A DNA stretch of 34,002 nucleotides, from the NCBI RefSeq assembly GCF_002284565.1, contig NZ_NPKI01000048.1:1-34002 (forward strand). Reading direction: 5' to 3'. Positions 21,767 through 30,754 of this stretch are shown here, piece after piece (position 1 is the first letter of the stretch; every line of letters starts with the position of its first letter). The translations under genes and the position numbers were made by a program. The notes below the pieces were generated by a model. It saw only the letters and a list, made by a program, of their open reading frames with translations. It did no database searches and was not told the DNA's origin. This stretch comes from Mesorhizobium mediterraneum. Lineage in GTDB: Bacteria; Pseudomonadota; Alphaproteobacteria; Rhizobiales; Rhizobiaceae.

Positions 21767-24084
21767 CCGTTCACGAGATCAGAACCCGACAAAGTGAATC
21801 GAAGAGGGGCGACGCATCGGACGGCGCCATCTTTGCAGAGGCAGTGGGCGGGCGGCTGTCGCGCGTCGATGGCCCGGCCAAGATCACCGGTGCCGCAAAA
21901 TACGCGGTCGAGCAGCAGCTCGAAGGGCTCAGCCACGCCGTTCTCGTCGAGAGCACGATTGCCGCCGGCAAGGTGCGGTCGATCGACACCGCCGCCGCTG
22001 AAAGCGCACCCGGCGTGCTTCTGGTGCTGACGCCGGACAATGTGTTGCGCCTCAACACCGCGACGGACTGGCTGGGCACGCCGCCGCCGGATGTTCCCTA
22101 TTGCCCGCTGGCGCGCGACATCACCTTCAGCGGCCAGCATGTCGCGGCGGTGGTTGCCGAGAGTTTCGAGCAGGCGGTCGCGGCCGCGGCGCTGGTCAAG
22201 GTCAGCTATGACGAGACGCCGGCCATCGTTGATCTCGACGATCCAAAGGCCGGCGACGGCATTCCGGTCGACACGATGACCAAGGAATGGGGCGATGCAC
22301 AAGCGGCTTTCACCGCCGCTCCGGTGCGCATCTGCGCCGCCTACAACACGCCGCGCGAATACCAGGCGCCGATGGAGCCGCATGGCCTGATCGCGCATTG
22401 GCAAGGCGACCGGCTGACGGTGTGGGAGCCCAGCCAATGGCTCGACGGCATGGCGCGGACCTATGCCGAATGGTTCGGCGTGCCGTTCGAGAATGTGCGC
22501 CTGGTCTCGCCCTATATCGGCGGTGGCTTCGGCTCCAAGGCGTTCGCCTACGGCTACGGCGCGGTGGCGGCGATGGCCGCGAAAATGCTGGGACGGCCGG
22601 TGAAGCTCGCGGTCACCAGGCCGCAGACCTTCACCGCCTATGGCGGACGGGCGGCAACGCGCCAGACGGTGGCGCTCGGTGCCGACGCAGAGGGACGGAT
22701 CCAGTCGATCGTGCATCGCGGCGTCAACGAGACTTCGGTCGACGGCATGTGGGTCGAGCCGCTCGGCTCGGTCACTTCGATCATGTATGCGACGCCGAAT
22801 TTCTCGTCGCGGCAGAATGTCGTGCGGGTGAACACCGTGGTGCCGGGTGCGTTGCGTGCGCCGGGCGAGAACCCGAGCGCCTTCGGCATCGAAAGCGCGA
22901 TCGACGAGCTCGCCTATGAGGTCGGCATCGATCCGCTGGAAATCCGGCTCAGGAACTATGCCGAGCAGGATCCGGAGGTGAAGAAGCCGTGGTCGACGCG
23001 GCAGTTGCGGGAGGCCTTCGCGGTTGGCGCGGCAGCCTTCGGCTGGTCGAAGCGTCCACGCGAGCCGCGCTCGATGCGCGACGGCAATCAGCTGATCGGC
23101 TGGGGCGTTGCCGCCGGCACCTATCCGGTGCGGCGCGCCTATGGCGAGGCGATGGTGCGCATCCTCACCGACGGCTCGGTCGAGGTCGAAAGCTCGAGCA
23201 TCGACATGGGGCAGGGCACCTATACGATCCTGGCGCAGACTGCCGCCGAAGTGGTGGGCGTGCCGGCTGAGAACGTCGTGGTGAAGCTGGGTGACTCCCG
23301 CTACGCCCGCGCCGGCGTCACCGGCGGGTCGCGGCTTGCCGGCGTGATGACCGGCGCCGTGCACAAGGCGGCGACTGCCGCGCTCGATGAGCTGGTCGGG
23401 CTGGCGATCAGCGATCCCAATTCGCCGTTCCATGCGCTGCAGGCCAACACGCTGGTCGTCAGTGAGGGCCGCATAAGGTCACCGCGCGGCGACGGTCCGG
23501 ATGTCTCGATCGCCGAGCTGCTCGGCAGCGTCGGACGCGAGCAGATCGAGGCGATGGGCGATACCACGCCGGCCACTTGGACGGCGGAGGATCGCTACAA
23601 GAACAATACGACCATAACGATGGCGCTGCCGCATACCGAGGGCGACTATTCCCGCCACAGCTGGTGCGCGCATTTCATCGAGGTGCGCGTCGACGAGGAC
23701 TTTGGCACGGTCCGCGTGTCGCGTGTGGTGTCGGCGCTGGATTCGGGCCGGCTCTACAATCCCAAGCTCGCCGAAAGCCAATGGAAGGGCGGCATCATCA
23801 TGGGCATCGGCCAGGCGTTGCTGGAAGAAGGCATCGTGGACCGCCGCCATGGCCGCATCGTCAACAACAATCTGGCCGACTATCTCATCGCGACCAATGC
23901 CGACATCCCCGACATCGAGGTGATCTCGGTCGGCATCCCCGACCTGCATTCCTCGCTGCTCGGTGGCAAGGGCGTTGGCGAACTGGGCATCGTCGGCGTG
24001 GCGCCGGCGATCGCCAACGCGGTGTTCCACGCCACCGGCAAGCGGGTGCGGGATCTGCCGATCACGCTGGAGAAGCTGATTTAG
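21763..24084 (+). CDS. Molybdenum hydroxylase large subunit, molybdopterin-binding (PaoC/YagR-like aldehyde oxidoreductase)
   Basis: 773 residues, full length for the family. It starts with the linker and VGGRLSRVDGPAKITGAAKY (about 28-47). The cofactor-binding motif SPYIGGGFGSKAFAYGYGAV lies near 249-268. The substrate-positioning arginine is Arg365 (VPGALRAPGENPSAFGIES), and the catalytic glutamate is Glu740 (GGKGVGELGIVGVAP). All point to an active molybdopterin cytosine dinucleotide enzyme. Together with the two preceding subunits it should hydroxylate aldehydes or N-heterocycles, with PaoABC-type aldehyde oxidation the closest match. No XdhC/PaoD-type maturation gene is in view, so it must come from elsewhere. 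Confidence 0.94.
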   Translation: MTVHEIRTRQSESKRGDASDGAIFAEAVGGRLSRVDGPAKITGAAKYAVEQQLEGLSHAVLVESTIAAGKVRSIDTAAAESAPGVLLVLTPDNVLRLNTATDWLGTPPPDVPYCPLARDITFSGQHVAAVVAESFEQAVAAAALVKVSYDETPAIVDLDDPKAGDGIPVDTMTKEWGDAQAAFTAAPVRICAAYNTPREYQAPMEPHGLIAHWQGDRLTVWEPSQWLDGMARTYAEWFGVPFENVRLVSPYIGGGFGSKAFAYGYGAVAAMAAKMLGRPVKLAVTRPQTFTAYGGRAATRQTVALGADAEGRIQSIVHRGVNETSVDGMWVEPLGSVTSIMYATPNFSSRQNVVRVNTVVPGALRAPGENPSAFGIESAIDELAYEVGIDPLEIRLRNYAEQDPEVKKPWSTRQLREAFAVGAAAFGWSKRPREPRSMRDGNQLIGWGVAAGTYPVRRAYGEAMVRILTDGSVEVESSSIDMGQGTYTILAQTAAEVVGVPAENVVVKLGDSRYARAGVTGGSRLAGVMTGAVHKAATAALDELVGLAISDPNSPFHALQANTLVVSEGRIRSPRGDGPDVSIAELLGSVGREQIEAMGDTTPATWTAEDRYKNNTTITMALPHTEGDYSRHSWCAHFIEVRVDEDFGTVRVSRVVSALDSGRLYNPKLAESQWKGGIIMGIGQALLEEGIVDRRHGRIVNNNLADYLIATNADIPDIEVISVGIPDLHSSLLGGKGVGELGIVGVAPAIANAVFHATGKRVRDLPITLEKLI

Positions 24085-24101
24085 CGGAGGCCGTGAAGTT
24101 G

Positions 24102-24140
24102 TCGATCTCCCCGTCGTGGGGAGATTGGCAGCTTCAACTA
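24102..24140. repeat. Palindromic intergenic repeat, family A (short copy)
   Basis: ATCTCCCC (24105-24112) and GGGGAGAT (24118-24125) form a perfect 8-bp stem, followed by TGGCAGCTTC as at 4845-4855. It lies between the converging ends of the Mo-hydroxylase operon and the dehydrogenase gene, where it could mark both transcript ends. Confidence 0.75.
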
Positions 24141-24157
24141 CGGCGCCCTGTCCAGAC

Positions 24158-25168
24158 TCACCACGACAGTGTGAAGGCAAGCTTGCCGAAATGCCGGCCG
24201 CCGGCCGCCATGTGTGCGTAGGCTTCGGCTGCCTGGTCCTGGCTGTACACCGTGTCGATGACCGGCTCGATACGGGCAGCGGCGATGGCGCGGGCGGCGT
24301 CGCGCAGGTCGGATACCGAACCGGTATTGTTGCCCACCACCTTGAGCGCCTTGACGATGATCGGCAGCAGGTTTGCGGTGGCCTCGGTGCCGGTGACGAA
24401 GCCGATGGTGAACACCGTGCCGCCCGAAGCGGCGGCGTTGATCGAGCGGGCGAAGGTGGCCGATCCGCCGGTCTCGACGATCAGGTCGGCGCCGATGCCG
24501 TCGGTCAATTCGAGCACTTTGGCGTCCCAGTCCGGCGTCGTGCGGTAGTTGATCAGATGATCGGCGCCGAGTGCCTTGGCGCGCTCCAGCTTGTCGTCCG
24601 ACGACGAGGTGATGACGACGGTGGCGCCGGCCGCCTTGGCAAGCTGCAGGGTCAGGATCGAGACACCGCCAGTGCCGAGCAGGACGACGACCGACCCCGG
24701 CCCGACATCGGCGGCGCGGATCGCGTTCCACGCGGTGGTCCCGGCGATCGGCAGCGTCGCCGCCGCTTCGAAGGACAGATGCGCCGGCACCGGCACCACC
24801 GCATTGGCCGGCAGCGCGACATATTCGGCGAGCGATCCGGGCAGCGTCACGCCGCGCATCTCGGTCGTCTCGTAGGGGCGCGGACGGCCGCCGATCCAGC
24901 GCGGTTTTGCATGAGCGATGACGCGGTCGTTAACGGCGAGCCTCGACACGCCTTCGCCGATGCCAACGATCTCGCCGGCGCCGTCGACGACCGGAATGAG
25001 CGGAAAGCTCGGACCAGGATAATTGCCGCTCGCCACCGCGACATCGACGAAATTGAGGCTCGCGGCGCGCAGGCGGATCAGCACTTCGCCGCGCTGCGGC
25101 TCAGGTGTGGCAACGGTTGCCGCGCGAAAGGCGTCCAGTCGGGGTGCAGTCAGTTCGATGGCTTTCAT
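24158..25168 (-). CDS. Quinone oxidoreductase-like medium-chain dehydrogenase (MDR family)
   Basis: 336 residues. The catalytic-domain start is MKAIELTAPRLDAFRAATVA and then LRAASLNFVDVAVASGNYPG; the cysteines that bind catalytic zinc in alcohol dehydrogenases are absent, as in the quinone-reductase branch. The NADPH-binding Rossmann motif is VVVLLGTGGVSILTLQLAKA (about 160-179). SSDDKLERAKALGADHLINY suits NADPH preference. It should reduce quinones or alpha,beta-unsaturated carbonyls using NADPH. ATG 25168 follows GGAGTGAGACC. It diverges from the LysR gene, which probably controls it, and converges on the Mo-hydroxylase operon. Confidence 0.93.
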   Translation of the reverse strand: MKAIELTAPRLDAFRAATVATPEPQRGEVLIRLRAASLNFVDVAVASGNYPGPSFPLIPVVDGAGEIVGIGEGVSRLAVNDRVIAHAKPRWIGGRPRPYETTEMRGVTLPGSLAEYVALPANAVVPVPAHLSFEAAATLPIAGTTAWNAIRAADVGPGSVVVLLGTGGVSILTLQLAKAAGATVVITSSSDDKLERAKALGADHLINYRTTPDWDAKVLELTDGIGADLIVETGGSATFARSINAAASGGTVFTIGFVTGTEATANLLPIIVKALKVVGNNTGSVSDLRDAARAIAAARIEPVIDTVYSQDQAAEAYAHMAAGGRHFGKLAFTLSW

Positions 25169-25268
25169 GGTCTCACTCCGTTCGATGGCCCGGTTGATGG
25201 GGATTGAGTGAAACTAGCTGCTGCGCTATTCCTGCATAATCCTTGGCTTTTGCATTTGAGTCCTGCGT

Positions 25269-26207
25269 ATGATGCAGCAATCCAGTGAACCGGCAGCACT
25301 CGCCGAAATGGCCGCCTTTGCGGCGATCGCCGAGGCACGCTCCTTCACCAAAGCGGCGGCGCGGGTGGGGCGCGATGCGACGATCCTGTCGCGGCGCCTC
25401 GCGTCGCTGGAAGAGCGGCTCGGCGTGCGGTTGCTGCACCGGACGACGCGCAGCGTATCGCTGACCGAGGCCGGAGCCGAGTTCCTCGTCCGCGTCCGCG
25501 CCATCCTGGCCGCGGTCGACGAAGCCGAGGCGGCTGCGTCGGCGCATGCCGGCGGCGGGCCGCGCGGCGTGTTGCGGCTGGCGCTGCCCGGATCGTTCGG
25601 GCGCATGTGGATCGGCCCGCTGCTGCCAGAATTTCTCGCCGAATTTCCAGACGTTCGCATCGAGGCCGAGTTCTCCAACCGTTTCGTCGACCTCGTCGCC
25701 GAGAATTTCGATGTCGCCGTCCGTCTCGGCGCGCTGGAGGATTCGCGCCTGGTGGCACGCAAGGTGGCGACGCGGCGCCGGCTGCTGTGCGCCGCACCGT
25801 CCTACCTTGCTCGCGCGGGCACGCCGGCCACGCCGCAGGCGCTTGTCGAGCATGCTTGCCTGGGTTTCACCGGATTCCAGACCTTTCCCGCCTGGGAGAT
25901 GACCGACAGCACGGGCCGTCGCGTCCGTATCGAGGTTTCCGGGCCGCTGGTCACCGACGATGCCGAGGTGCTGGTCGAAGCCGCCGTGCAGGGCGTCGGG
26001 CTGATGATGAGCACGGATTGGCTGGTCGGACGCGAACTCGCCGACGGACGGCTGGTGCCTGTTCTGGAGGACTGGACGCTCGCCGACGAGGGCGCGGTCT
26101 ATATCGTGATGCCTTCAGCCAAGGGGCAAGCGGCCAAGACGCGCGCCTTCGCCGACTGGATCGGCAAGCGCTTTGCGCCAGAGCCGCCGTGGCGGAGAGG
26201 GTGCTAA
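25269..26207 (+). CDS. LysR-family transcriptional regulator
   Basis: 312 residues. The helix-turn-helix covers about 12-70 (MAAFAAIAEARSFTKAAARV with ATILSRRLASLEERLGVRLL). The periplasmic-binding-protein-like effector domain covers about 95-300 (GVLRLALPGSFGRMWIGPLL, LRLGALEDSRLVARK-like region, EAAVQGVGLMMSTDWLV). Two adjacent ATG codons (25269, 25272) are equally possible, and no strong binding site separates them. It diverges from the dehydrogenase gene across 100 bp, the usual layout for a LysR regulator and its target. An imperfect ATT...AAT site (about 25230-25242) between them could be an operator. Its stop is the first bases of a family A repeat. Confidence 0.92.
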   Translation: MMQQSSEPAALAEMAAFAAIAEARSFTKAAARVGRDATILSRRLASLEERLGVRLLHRTTRSVSLTEAGAEFLVRVRAILAAVDEAEAAASAHAGGGPRGVLRLALPGSFGRMWIGPLLPEFLAEFPDVRIEAEFSNRFVDLVAENFDVAVRLGALEDSRLVARKVATRRRLLCAAPSYLARAGTPATPQALVEHACLGFTGFQTFPAWEMTDSTGRRVRIEVSGPLVTDDAEVLVEAAVQGVGLMMSTDWLVGRELADGRLVPVLEDWTLADEGAVYIVMPSAKGQAAKTRAFADWIGKRFAPEPPWRRGC

Positions 26208-26365
26208 TCTCCCCCCTTGAGGGGGAGATGTCGCCGAAGGCGACAGAGGGGGTCGCCGCGCGTGGAGCGTCAGCGCCGTCTCCGTAGAGGAAGGCGTTGG
26301 CGATCTATGTGAGACGACCCCCCTCTGGCCGCTTCGCGGCCATCTCCCCCTCGAGGGGGGAGATT
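26207..26365. repeat. Palindromic intergenic repeat, family A (paired copy)
   Basis: The left half ATCTCCCCCCTTGAGGGGGA (from 26208) and right half CATCTCCCCCTCGAGGGGGG (from 26341) are inverted, with CAGAGGGGGTCG mirrored by CGACCCCCCTCTG. It fills the entire gap between the converging LysR and slipin genes: the LysR stop codon overlaps its first base and the slipin stop lies 6 bp past its end. A role as a two-way transcript end is plausible. Confidence 0.85.
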
Positions 26366-26371
26366 ACGCGC

Positions 26372-27145
26372 TCAGCCGCCTCCGCCTCCACCGCCCTGCT
26401 GTTTCAGGAACTGACCGAGCAGATCCATCGGCACCGGAAACACGACCGTCGACGAGCGCTCGCCGGCGATGTCGTGGAGCGCCTCGAAATAGCGCAGCTG
26501 CATGGCCTGCGGTGCCTCGGACAGCATCTTGCCGGCCTCGACGAGTTTTGCCGCCGCCTGCTGTTCGCCGTCGGCATTGATCACTTTGGCACGCCGCAGC
26601 CGTTCGGCCTCGGCCTGCTTGGCGATGGCGCGGACCATATTCTCGTTGAGGTCGACATGCTTGATCTCGACATCGGAGACCTTGATGCCCCAGGCATCGG
26701 TTCGCTGATCGAGGATCTCCTGGATGTCGCTGTTGAGCTTGTCACGCTCGGCCAGCATTTCATCGAGCTCATGCTTGCCGAGCACCGAGCGCAATGTGGT
26801 CTGCGCCAACTGGTTGGTCGCGGCCATGAAGTCCTCGACCTGGATCACCGCCCGCTCGGCGTCGACGATACGAAAATACAGCACCGCGTTGACCTTCACC
26901 GAGACGTTGTCGCGCGAGATCACGTCCTGCGGCGGAACATCCTGAACCACCACCCGCAAATCGACCCGCACCATCTGCTGCACGAAGGGGATGAGGATGA
27001 TCAGGCCGGGCCCCTTGACCCCGGTGAAACGGCCGAGCGTGAAGACCACGCCGCGCTGATATTCCCTCAAGATGCGAATGGCCGCGGACAGGAACATGAG
27101 CACGACGAGCGCTGCTACCAGATAGGCCACATAACCGATGATCAT
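26372..27145 (-). CDS. Slipin/SPFH (stomatin-like) membrane protein
   Basis: 257 residues. A single N-terminal membrane segment (IIGYVAYLVAALVVLMFLSA, about 2-21) is followed by the SPFH/Band 7 domain (about 30-190): EYQRGVVFTLGRFTGVKGPG, VQDVPPQDVISRDNVSVKVN and QTTLRSVLGKHELDEMLAER. A coiled-coil region rich in Ala and Glu (RAIAKQAEAERLRRAKVINA) follows, and the tail is poly-Gly. Slipins form oligomeric rings in membrane microdomains and are cut by NfeD-type proteases. The start ATG overlaps the nfeD stop by 4 bp (ATGA), so the two are coupled. This is a conserved gene pair. Confidence 0.95.
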   Translation of the reverse strand: MIIGYVAYLVAALVVLMFLSAAIRILREYQRGVVFTLGRFTGVKGPGLIILIPFVQQMVRVDLRVVVQDVPPQDVISRDNVSVKVNAVLYFRIVDAERAVIQVEDFMAATNQLAQTTLRSVLGKHELDEMLAERDKLNSDIQEILDQRTDAWGIKVSDVEIKHVDLNENMVRAIAKQAEAERLRRAKVINADGEQQAAAKLVEAGKMLSEAPQAMQLRYFEALHDIAGERSSTVVFPVPMDLLGQFLKQQGGGGGGG

Positions 27146-28540
27146 TGCCTTGCTCCATCGCTTCCCGCATTGCGGCGCCGTATCGTCAGCACGAGACCCC
27201 TGACATTAGCCACCTCGACGCTGTCGCCGACTGCAAAGGGTTCGTCGGCCTTCGCCCGCCAGCGCTCGCCCCGGGCGAGCACGTGACCCTCGCTGCCCTC
27301 CCAGTCGAGGACCTTGGCCGGCAGCCCTTGCATGGCCTGTGCGCCAACACGCGGAGCGTTCTTGCGGGCCGCCCACAGATAGCTGCCGGTCAACAGCGCC
27401 AGGCCGAGCGTCAGGGCGGCGGCGGTGCCGATGACGGCCCACGACATCTCGAAGCCGGGCCCCTCGATCCTGAGCAGCATGGCAGCGCCCAGCAGAAAGG
27501 CAGCCACGCCTCCGAGCCCAAGCACCACTGTGGGGTTGAAGGCCTCGAGGACGAGGAAGATGATGCCAAGCAGCATCAAGGCAAGGCCGGCATAGCTGAT
27601 CGGCAGGAGATTGAGCGCATAGAGTCCGAGCAGAAGGCAGATCGTGCCAATCACGCCGGGCGCGACCGCGCCCGGGCTCGTGAACTCGAAGACGAGGCCA
27701 TAAACGCCGATCAGCATCAGGATCACGGCGATGTTCGGGTCGGTGATGACAGCGAGAAGCCGGATGAGCCAGCCGGGCTCCAGCGTTTCAACCGGCAGCC
27801 CTTTCGTCGCCAGCACCTCTTTCCTGCCGGCCATTTCCACCGTGCGGCCGTCAGCCAGCTGAAGCAGCTCGGTGGTGTCGCGGGGGGACGAAGTCGACGA
27901 CATGCTCCTGCAGCGCCGCGTTGGCCGACAGGCTGGCCGCCTCGCGCACGGCCTTTTCACCCCATTCGGCATTGCGTCCGCGCAGTTCAGCCAGGCTGCG
28001 GATCAACGCAACCGCGTCGTTCGTCGCCTTGGCGATCATCGCATCGCCCGCTGGCGGGTTCTTCTGGTCTTTGCCGGCTCCTGGGCCATTGTTCTTGTCG
28101 TCGCCACCGGGAAAGGATGGCAGCGGTCCGCCCATCTCGATCGGCGTTGCCGCACCCAGATTGGTGCCGGGCGCCATCGCCGCCACATGGGTTGCGTAGA
28201 GGATGTAGGTTCCGGCGCTCGCCGCATGACCGCCGGCGGGCGCGACATAGCCGATGACGGGAACCGGCGAGGCGAGCATATCGGCGATGATCTCGCGCAT
28301 GCTGGTGACCAACCCGCCGGGCGTGTTCATCTGCAGGATGAGAACCTCGGCGTTCCGCTGCGCGGCTACCGCCAGCGCTTCCTCGAGCTGCATGGCGCTC
28401 GCCGGACCGATGGCGCCGTCTATCTCGACGCGCAGCGCAATCCTCTCCTGGCCGTTCGCCTCTCCGGTTGCGGAAGAAAAACAAACGAACACAGCGGCTA
28501 CAAAAGCCGCGGCAATCAGGGCTACACGCGCGAGTTTCAC
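27142..28540 (-). pseudogene. nfeD: nfeD, membrane-bound ClpP-class serine protease, split by a one-base frameshift
   Basis: Two frames together cover a full NfeD1b. The first begins at GTG 28540, 8 nt after GGAG, with a signal peptide and the ClpP-like protease: ILQMNTPGGLVTSMREIIAD and PAGGHAASAGTYILYATHVA, with catalytic Ser108. The second carries membrane segments and the C-terminal OB-fold (GPVLDWEG-like region, RWRAKADEPFAVGDSVEVAN, VRGLVLTIRRRN). The switch lies at a run of six C (minus strand; 27882-27887): VVDFVPPRHH reads into the wrong frame, while removing one C gives VVDFVPRDTTELLQLADGRT. The span is 1399 nt, one more than a multiple of three, and would give about 466 residues, the normal length. 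The active protease is lost if the lesion is real; sequencing error is an alternative. Partner: slipin, directly downstream. Confidence 0.9.
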
Positions 28541-28710
28541 GCTCAAAGCTCCATATCAAGGATATGGGCTGGATTTTGCCGAAATCCATGACACTTCGCG
28601 GCGGGTTAAGCTGATCCAGGGCAACGCCCCGTCCGATTTCCAACGCGTAGGCGATCCGTAAGCGGGGTTCAGCCAGCCTTCCCTCGACGTCCAAAGCGAG
28701 GGGAAGACCG

Positions 28711-29604
28711 ATGTCGAAGCTGCATGCCAATCTTCTGCTTCTGTTCGCCGCGGCACTGTGGGGTCTCGGCAATGTTCCGCAGAAGACCATTCTGGACCAT
28801 CTCGACCCGTTGAGCGCGGTCGGCATGCGCTGCCTGATCGGCTGGATCCTGGTGCTGCCGCTGATCGCCACCGAACCCCGGCGACCGCCAGGCGGCCTCT
28901 ATCGCGCGAGCTTGGCAAGGGTCAGCGTGCTGTTTGCAATCGCGATCGTCCTGCAGCAGATCGGCTATCTCGGCACGTCGGTGACGAATGCCAGCTTTCT
29001 GGTCAGCACGGCGACTGTGATGACGCCCTTCGCGGCGTGGCTGCTGATCGGCGAGCGGCTGACAGCGGCCGTCGGCCTCGCCGCCGGCCTGACGCTGGTC
29101 GGCGCGCTGCTCTTGTCCGGCGGCATCGCCAGCTTCAACCAGGGCGATGTGGCGATCATGCTGTCGGCGGGCTGCTACGCGCTCTGGATGGTCGAGCTCG
29201 GTCGTCATGCGCAGACCTATGGACGCCCGTTCACCGCCATGGCGGCGCAGTTCCTTGGCGCGGCGGTGATCAGCCTGCCGCTCGGCTTCTTCCATGGCAA
29301 TCTGTCGCCTGCCAATGCGTTCGATGCCTGGCCGCAACTGCTTGTGCTCGGCGTATTCTCTACAGCCGTCTGCTTCGGCATCCAGACGATTGCCCAGCGT
29401 TTCACCTCGGCCAGCCACGCGGCGGTAATCGTCAGCGCCGAAAGCGTGTTCGGCGCCCTGGGCGCGGCACTTTTCCTGGGCGAGCGGACATCGTTCGCCG
29501 GCATGCTTGGGGCAACGATCATGCTGGCCGCCGCCCTCTACCTCGCTACTTCGGGGGGCGGAGCGATCAGGCCAGCGCCCGAAAACGGCGCCACCGATGC
29601 TTGA
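28711..29604 (+). CDS. DMT-superfamily permease (EamA family)
   Basis: 297 residues with about ten hydrophobic segments in two EamA repeats (about 4-130 and 145-285). Repeat one starts LLLLFAAALWGLGNVPQKTI and includes GYLGTSVTNASFLVSTATVM with TPFAAWLLIGERL. Repeat two has FTSASHAAVIVSAESVFGAL and GAALFLGERTSFAGMLG. The ATG follows GAGGGGAAGACCG. EamA proteins export metabolites such as amino acids or are uptake permeases; the substrate is not evident. It is 116 bp ahead of the oxygenase gene on the same strand and could be co-transcribed. Confidence 0.93.
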   Translation: MSKLHANLLLLFAAALWGLGNVPQKTILDHLDPLSAVGMRCLIGWILVLPLIATEPRRPPGGLYRASLARVSVLFAIAIVLQQIGYLGTSVTNASFLVSTATVMTPFAAWLLIGERLTAAVGLAAGLTLVGALLLSGGIASFNQGDVAIMLSAGCYALWMVELGRHAQTYGRPFTAMAAQFLGAAVISLPLGFFHGNLSPANAFDAWPQLLVLGVFSTAVCFGIQTIAQRFTSASHAAVIVSAESVFGALGAALFLGERTSFAGMLGATIMLAAALYLATSGGGAIRPAPENGATDA

Positions 29605-29719
29605 GATTGTGAGACGCGACACACCGAACTATGCGCAACCCCATTGGCAGGAAACGGGTGGTTTGCTCGCGCTGTTTCACCCATCTGATGGGCAGGACGA
29701 AGCCAGAGGAGGCAAAGCC

Positions 29720-30463
29720 ATGACCATTCATTCGATAGGTTCGAGGGCAGCGGTCCGATCGGCGGAGACGCGCGTCGCCGCATATGATTGGCAGGCGTTG
29801 GCCGGGGAGATGAGCGGCTATGGCTGCGCGGTGATGGAAAAGCTGCTGACGCCGCAAGAATGCCGGGAGGTCGCCGGGCTTTACCCGGACGAGAGCCATT
29901 TCCGCAGCCATGTCCATATGGCGCGGCACGGCTTCGGCAAGGGCGAGTACCGCTATTTCCGCTATCCCTTGCCCGATCTGATCGGCGGCTTGCGCACCGC
30001 GCTCTATCCGCGCCTCGCCGCGGTCGCCAACGACTGGAACCAGCGCATGAGCATCGCCCAGCGCTATCCGGACGAGCATGCCGCGTTCCTCAAGCAATGC
30101 CATGACCAGGGCCAGACACGGCCGACGCCGCTTCTGCTGCAATATGGTACCGGCGACTTCAACTGCCTGCATCAGGATCTCTACGGCGATCTTGCCTTCC
30201 CGCTGCAGGTGGCGATCCTGCTGTCCGAACCCGGCAAGGACTTCACCGGCGGCGAGTTCGAGCTGACCGAACAGCGCCCGCGCATGCAGAGCCGGGCCGA
30301 GGTGGTGCCGTTGCACCAGGGCGATGCGGTCGCCTTCGCGGTGCACAATCGTCCGGTCCAGGGCAGCAAAGGCAGCTACCGCGTCAATCTCAGGCACGGC
30401 GTCAGTAGGCTTCGCTCCGGCATGCGCCATACCGTCGGCATCATCTTCCACGACGCGAAGTGA
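29720..30463 (+). CDS. 2OG-Fe(II) oxygenase
   Basis: 247 residues from ATG 29720, which follows AGAGGAGGCAAAGCC; a longer frame reaches back into the permease gene and is rejected. The jelly-roll iron motif is His151-x-Asp153 (NCLHQDLYGDLAFPLQVAIL), with a downstream His (His209 or His226, FAVHNRPVQGSKGSYRVNLR and HGVSRL). Arg221 is a likely 2-oxoglutarate ligand. The preceding half (HVHMARHGFGKGEYRYFRYP, LPDLIGGLRTALYPRLAAVA) is characteristic of a bacterial proline-hydroxylase-like family. Substrate unknown; hydroxylation or demethylation of a protein or small molecule is expected. Confidence 0.9.
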   Translation: MTIHSIGSRAAVRSAETRVAAYDWQALAGEMSGYGCAVMEKLLTPQECREVAGLYPDESHFRSHVHMARHGFGKGEYRYFRYPLPDLIGGLRTALYPRLAAVANDWNQRMSIAQRYPDEHAAFLKQCHDQGQTRPTPLLLQYGTGDFNCLHQDLYGDLAFPLQVAILLSEPGKDFTGGEFELTEQRPRMQSRAEVVPLHQGDAVAFAVHNRPVQGSKGSYRVNLRHGVSRLRSGMRHTVGIIFHDAK

Positions 30464-30481
30464 GGGCTGCGTAGACTTCCT

Positions 30482-30630
30482 TCTCCCCTTCTCCCCTTGT
30501 GGGAGAAGGTGGATTGGCGCGCAGCGCCAAGACGGTTGAGGGGTGTTGGACGGAGCGCCGTCGTTGCCAAGCTGGAACACCCCTCATCCGTCGCCTTCGG
30601 CGACACCTTCTCCCACAAGGGGGAGAAGGG
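30482..30630. repeat. Palindromic intergenic repeat, family B (paired copy)
   Basis: The left half CCTTGTGGGAGAAGGTG (from 30496) and right half CACCTTCTCCCACAAGG (from 30604) are perfect inverted copies. GAGGGGTGTT and AACACCCCTC pair further in, and GGCGCGCAGCGCC is a third, local hairpin. The same element recurs at 33837-33975. It lies in the intergenic space after the oxygenase gene and differs in sequence from the family A repeats. Confidence 0.88.
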
Positions 30631-30754
30631 TGAGCGCGAGGCGCAACGTTGGAGCCCAGTCCTTCGGACCCAAATTCTTCATAGGAGTCCGAGGAACGGG
30701 CGGGTCAAGTGATCGCGGAAAGTCCGAATAAAAAAGATTCGCCCCACAAGATCT

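Noticed and set aside
21700..23433. 577-codon open frame antisense to the Mo-hydroxylase large subunit
   Set aside because: It lies opposite a gene with full catalytic motifs. Its translation has no domain and is Arg/His-rich, the usual GC-rich antisense artefact.
29507..29719. 71-residue N-terminal extension of the 2OG oxygenase
   Set aside because: It begins inside the permease gene; ATG 29720 has a strong binding site and matches the family start.
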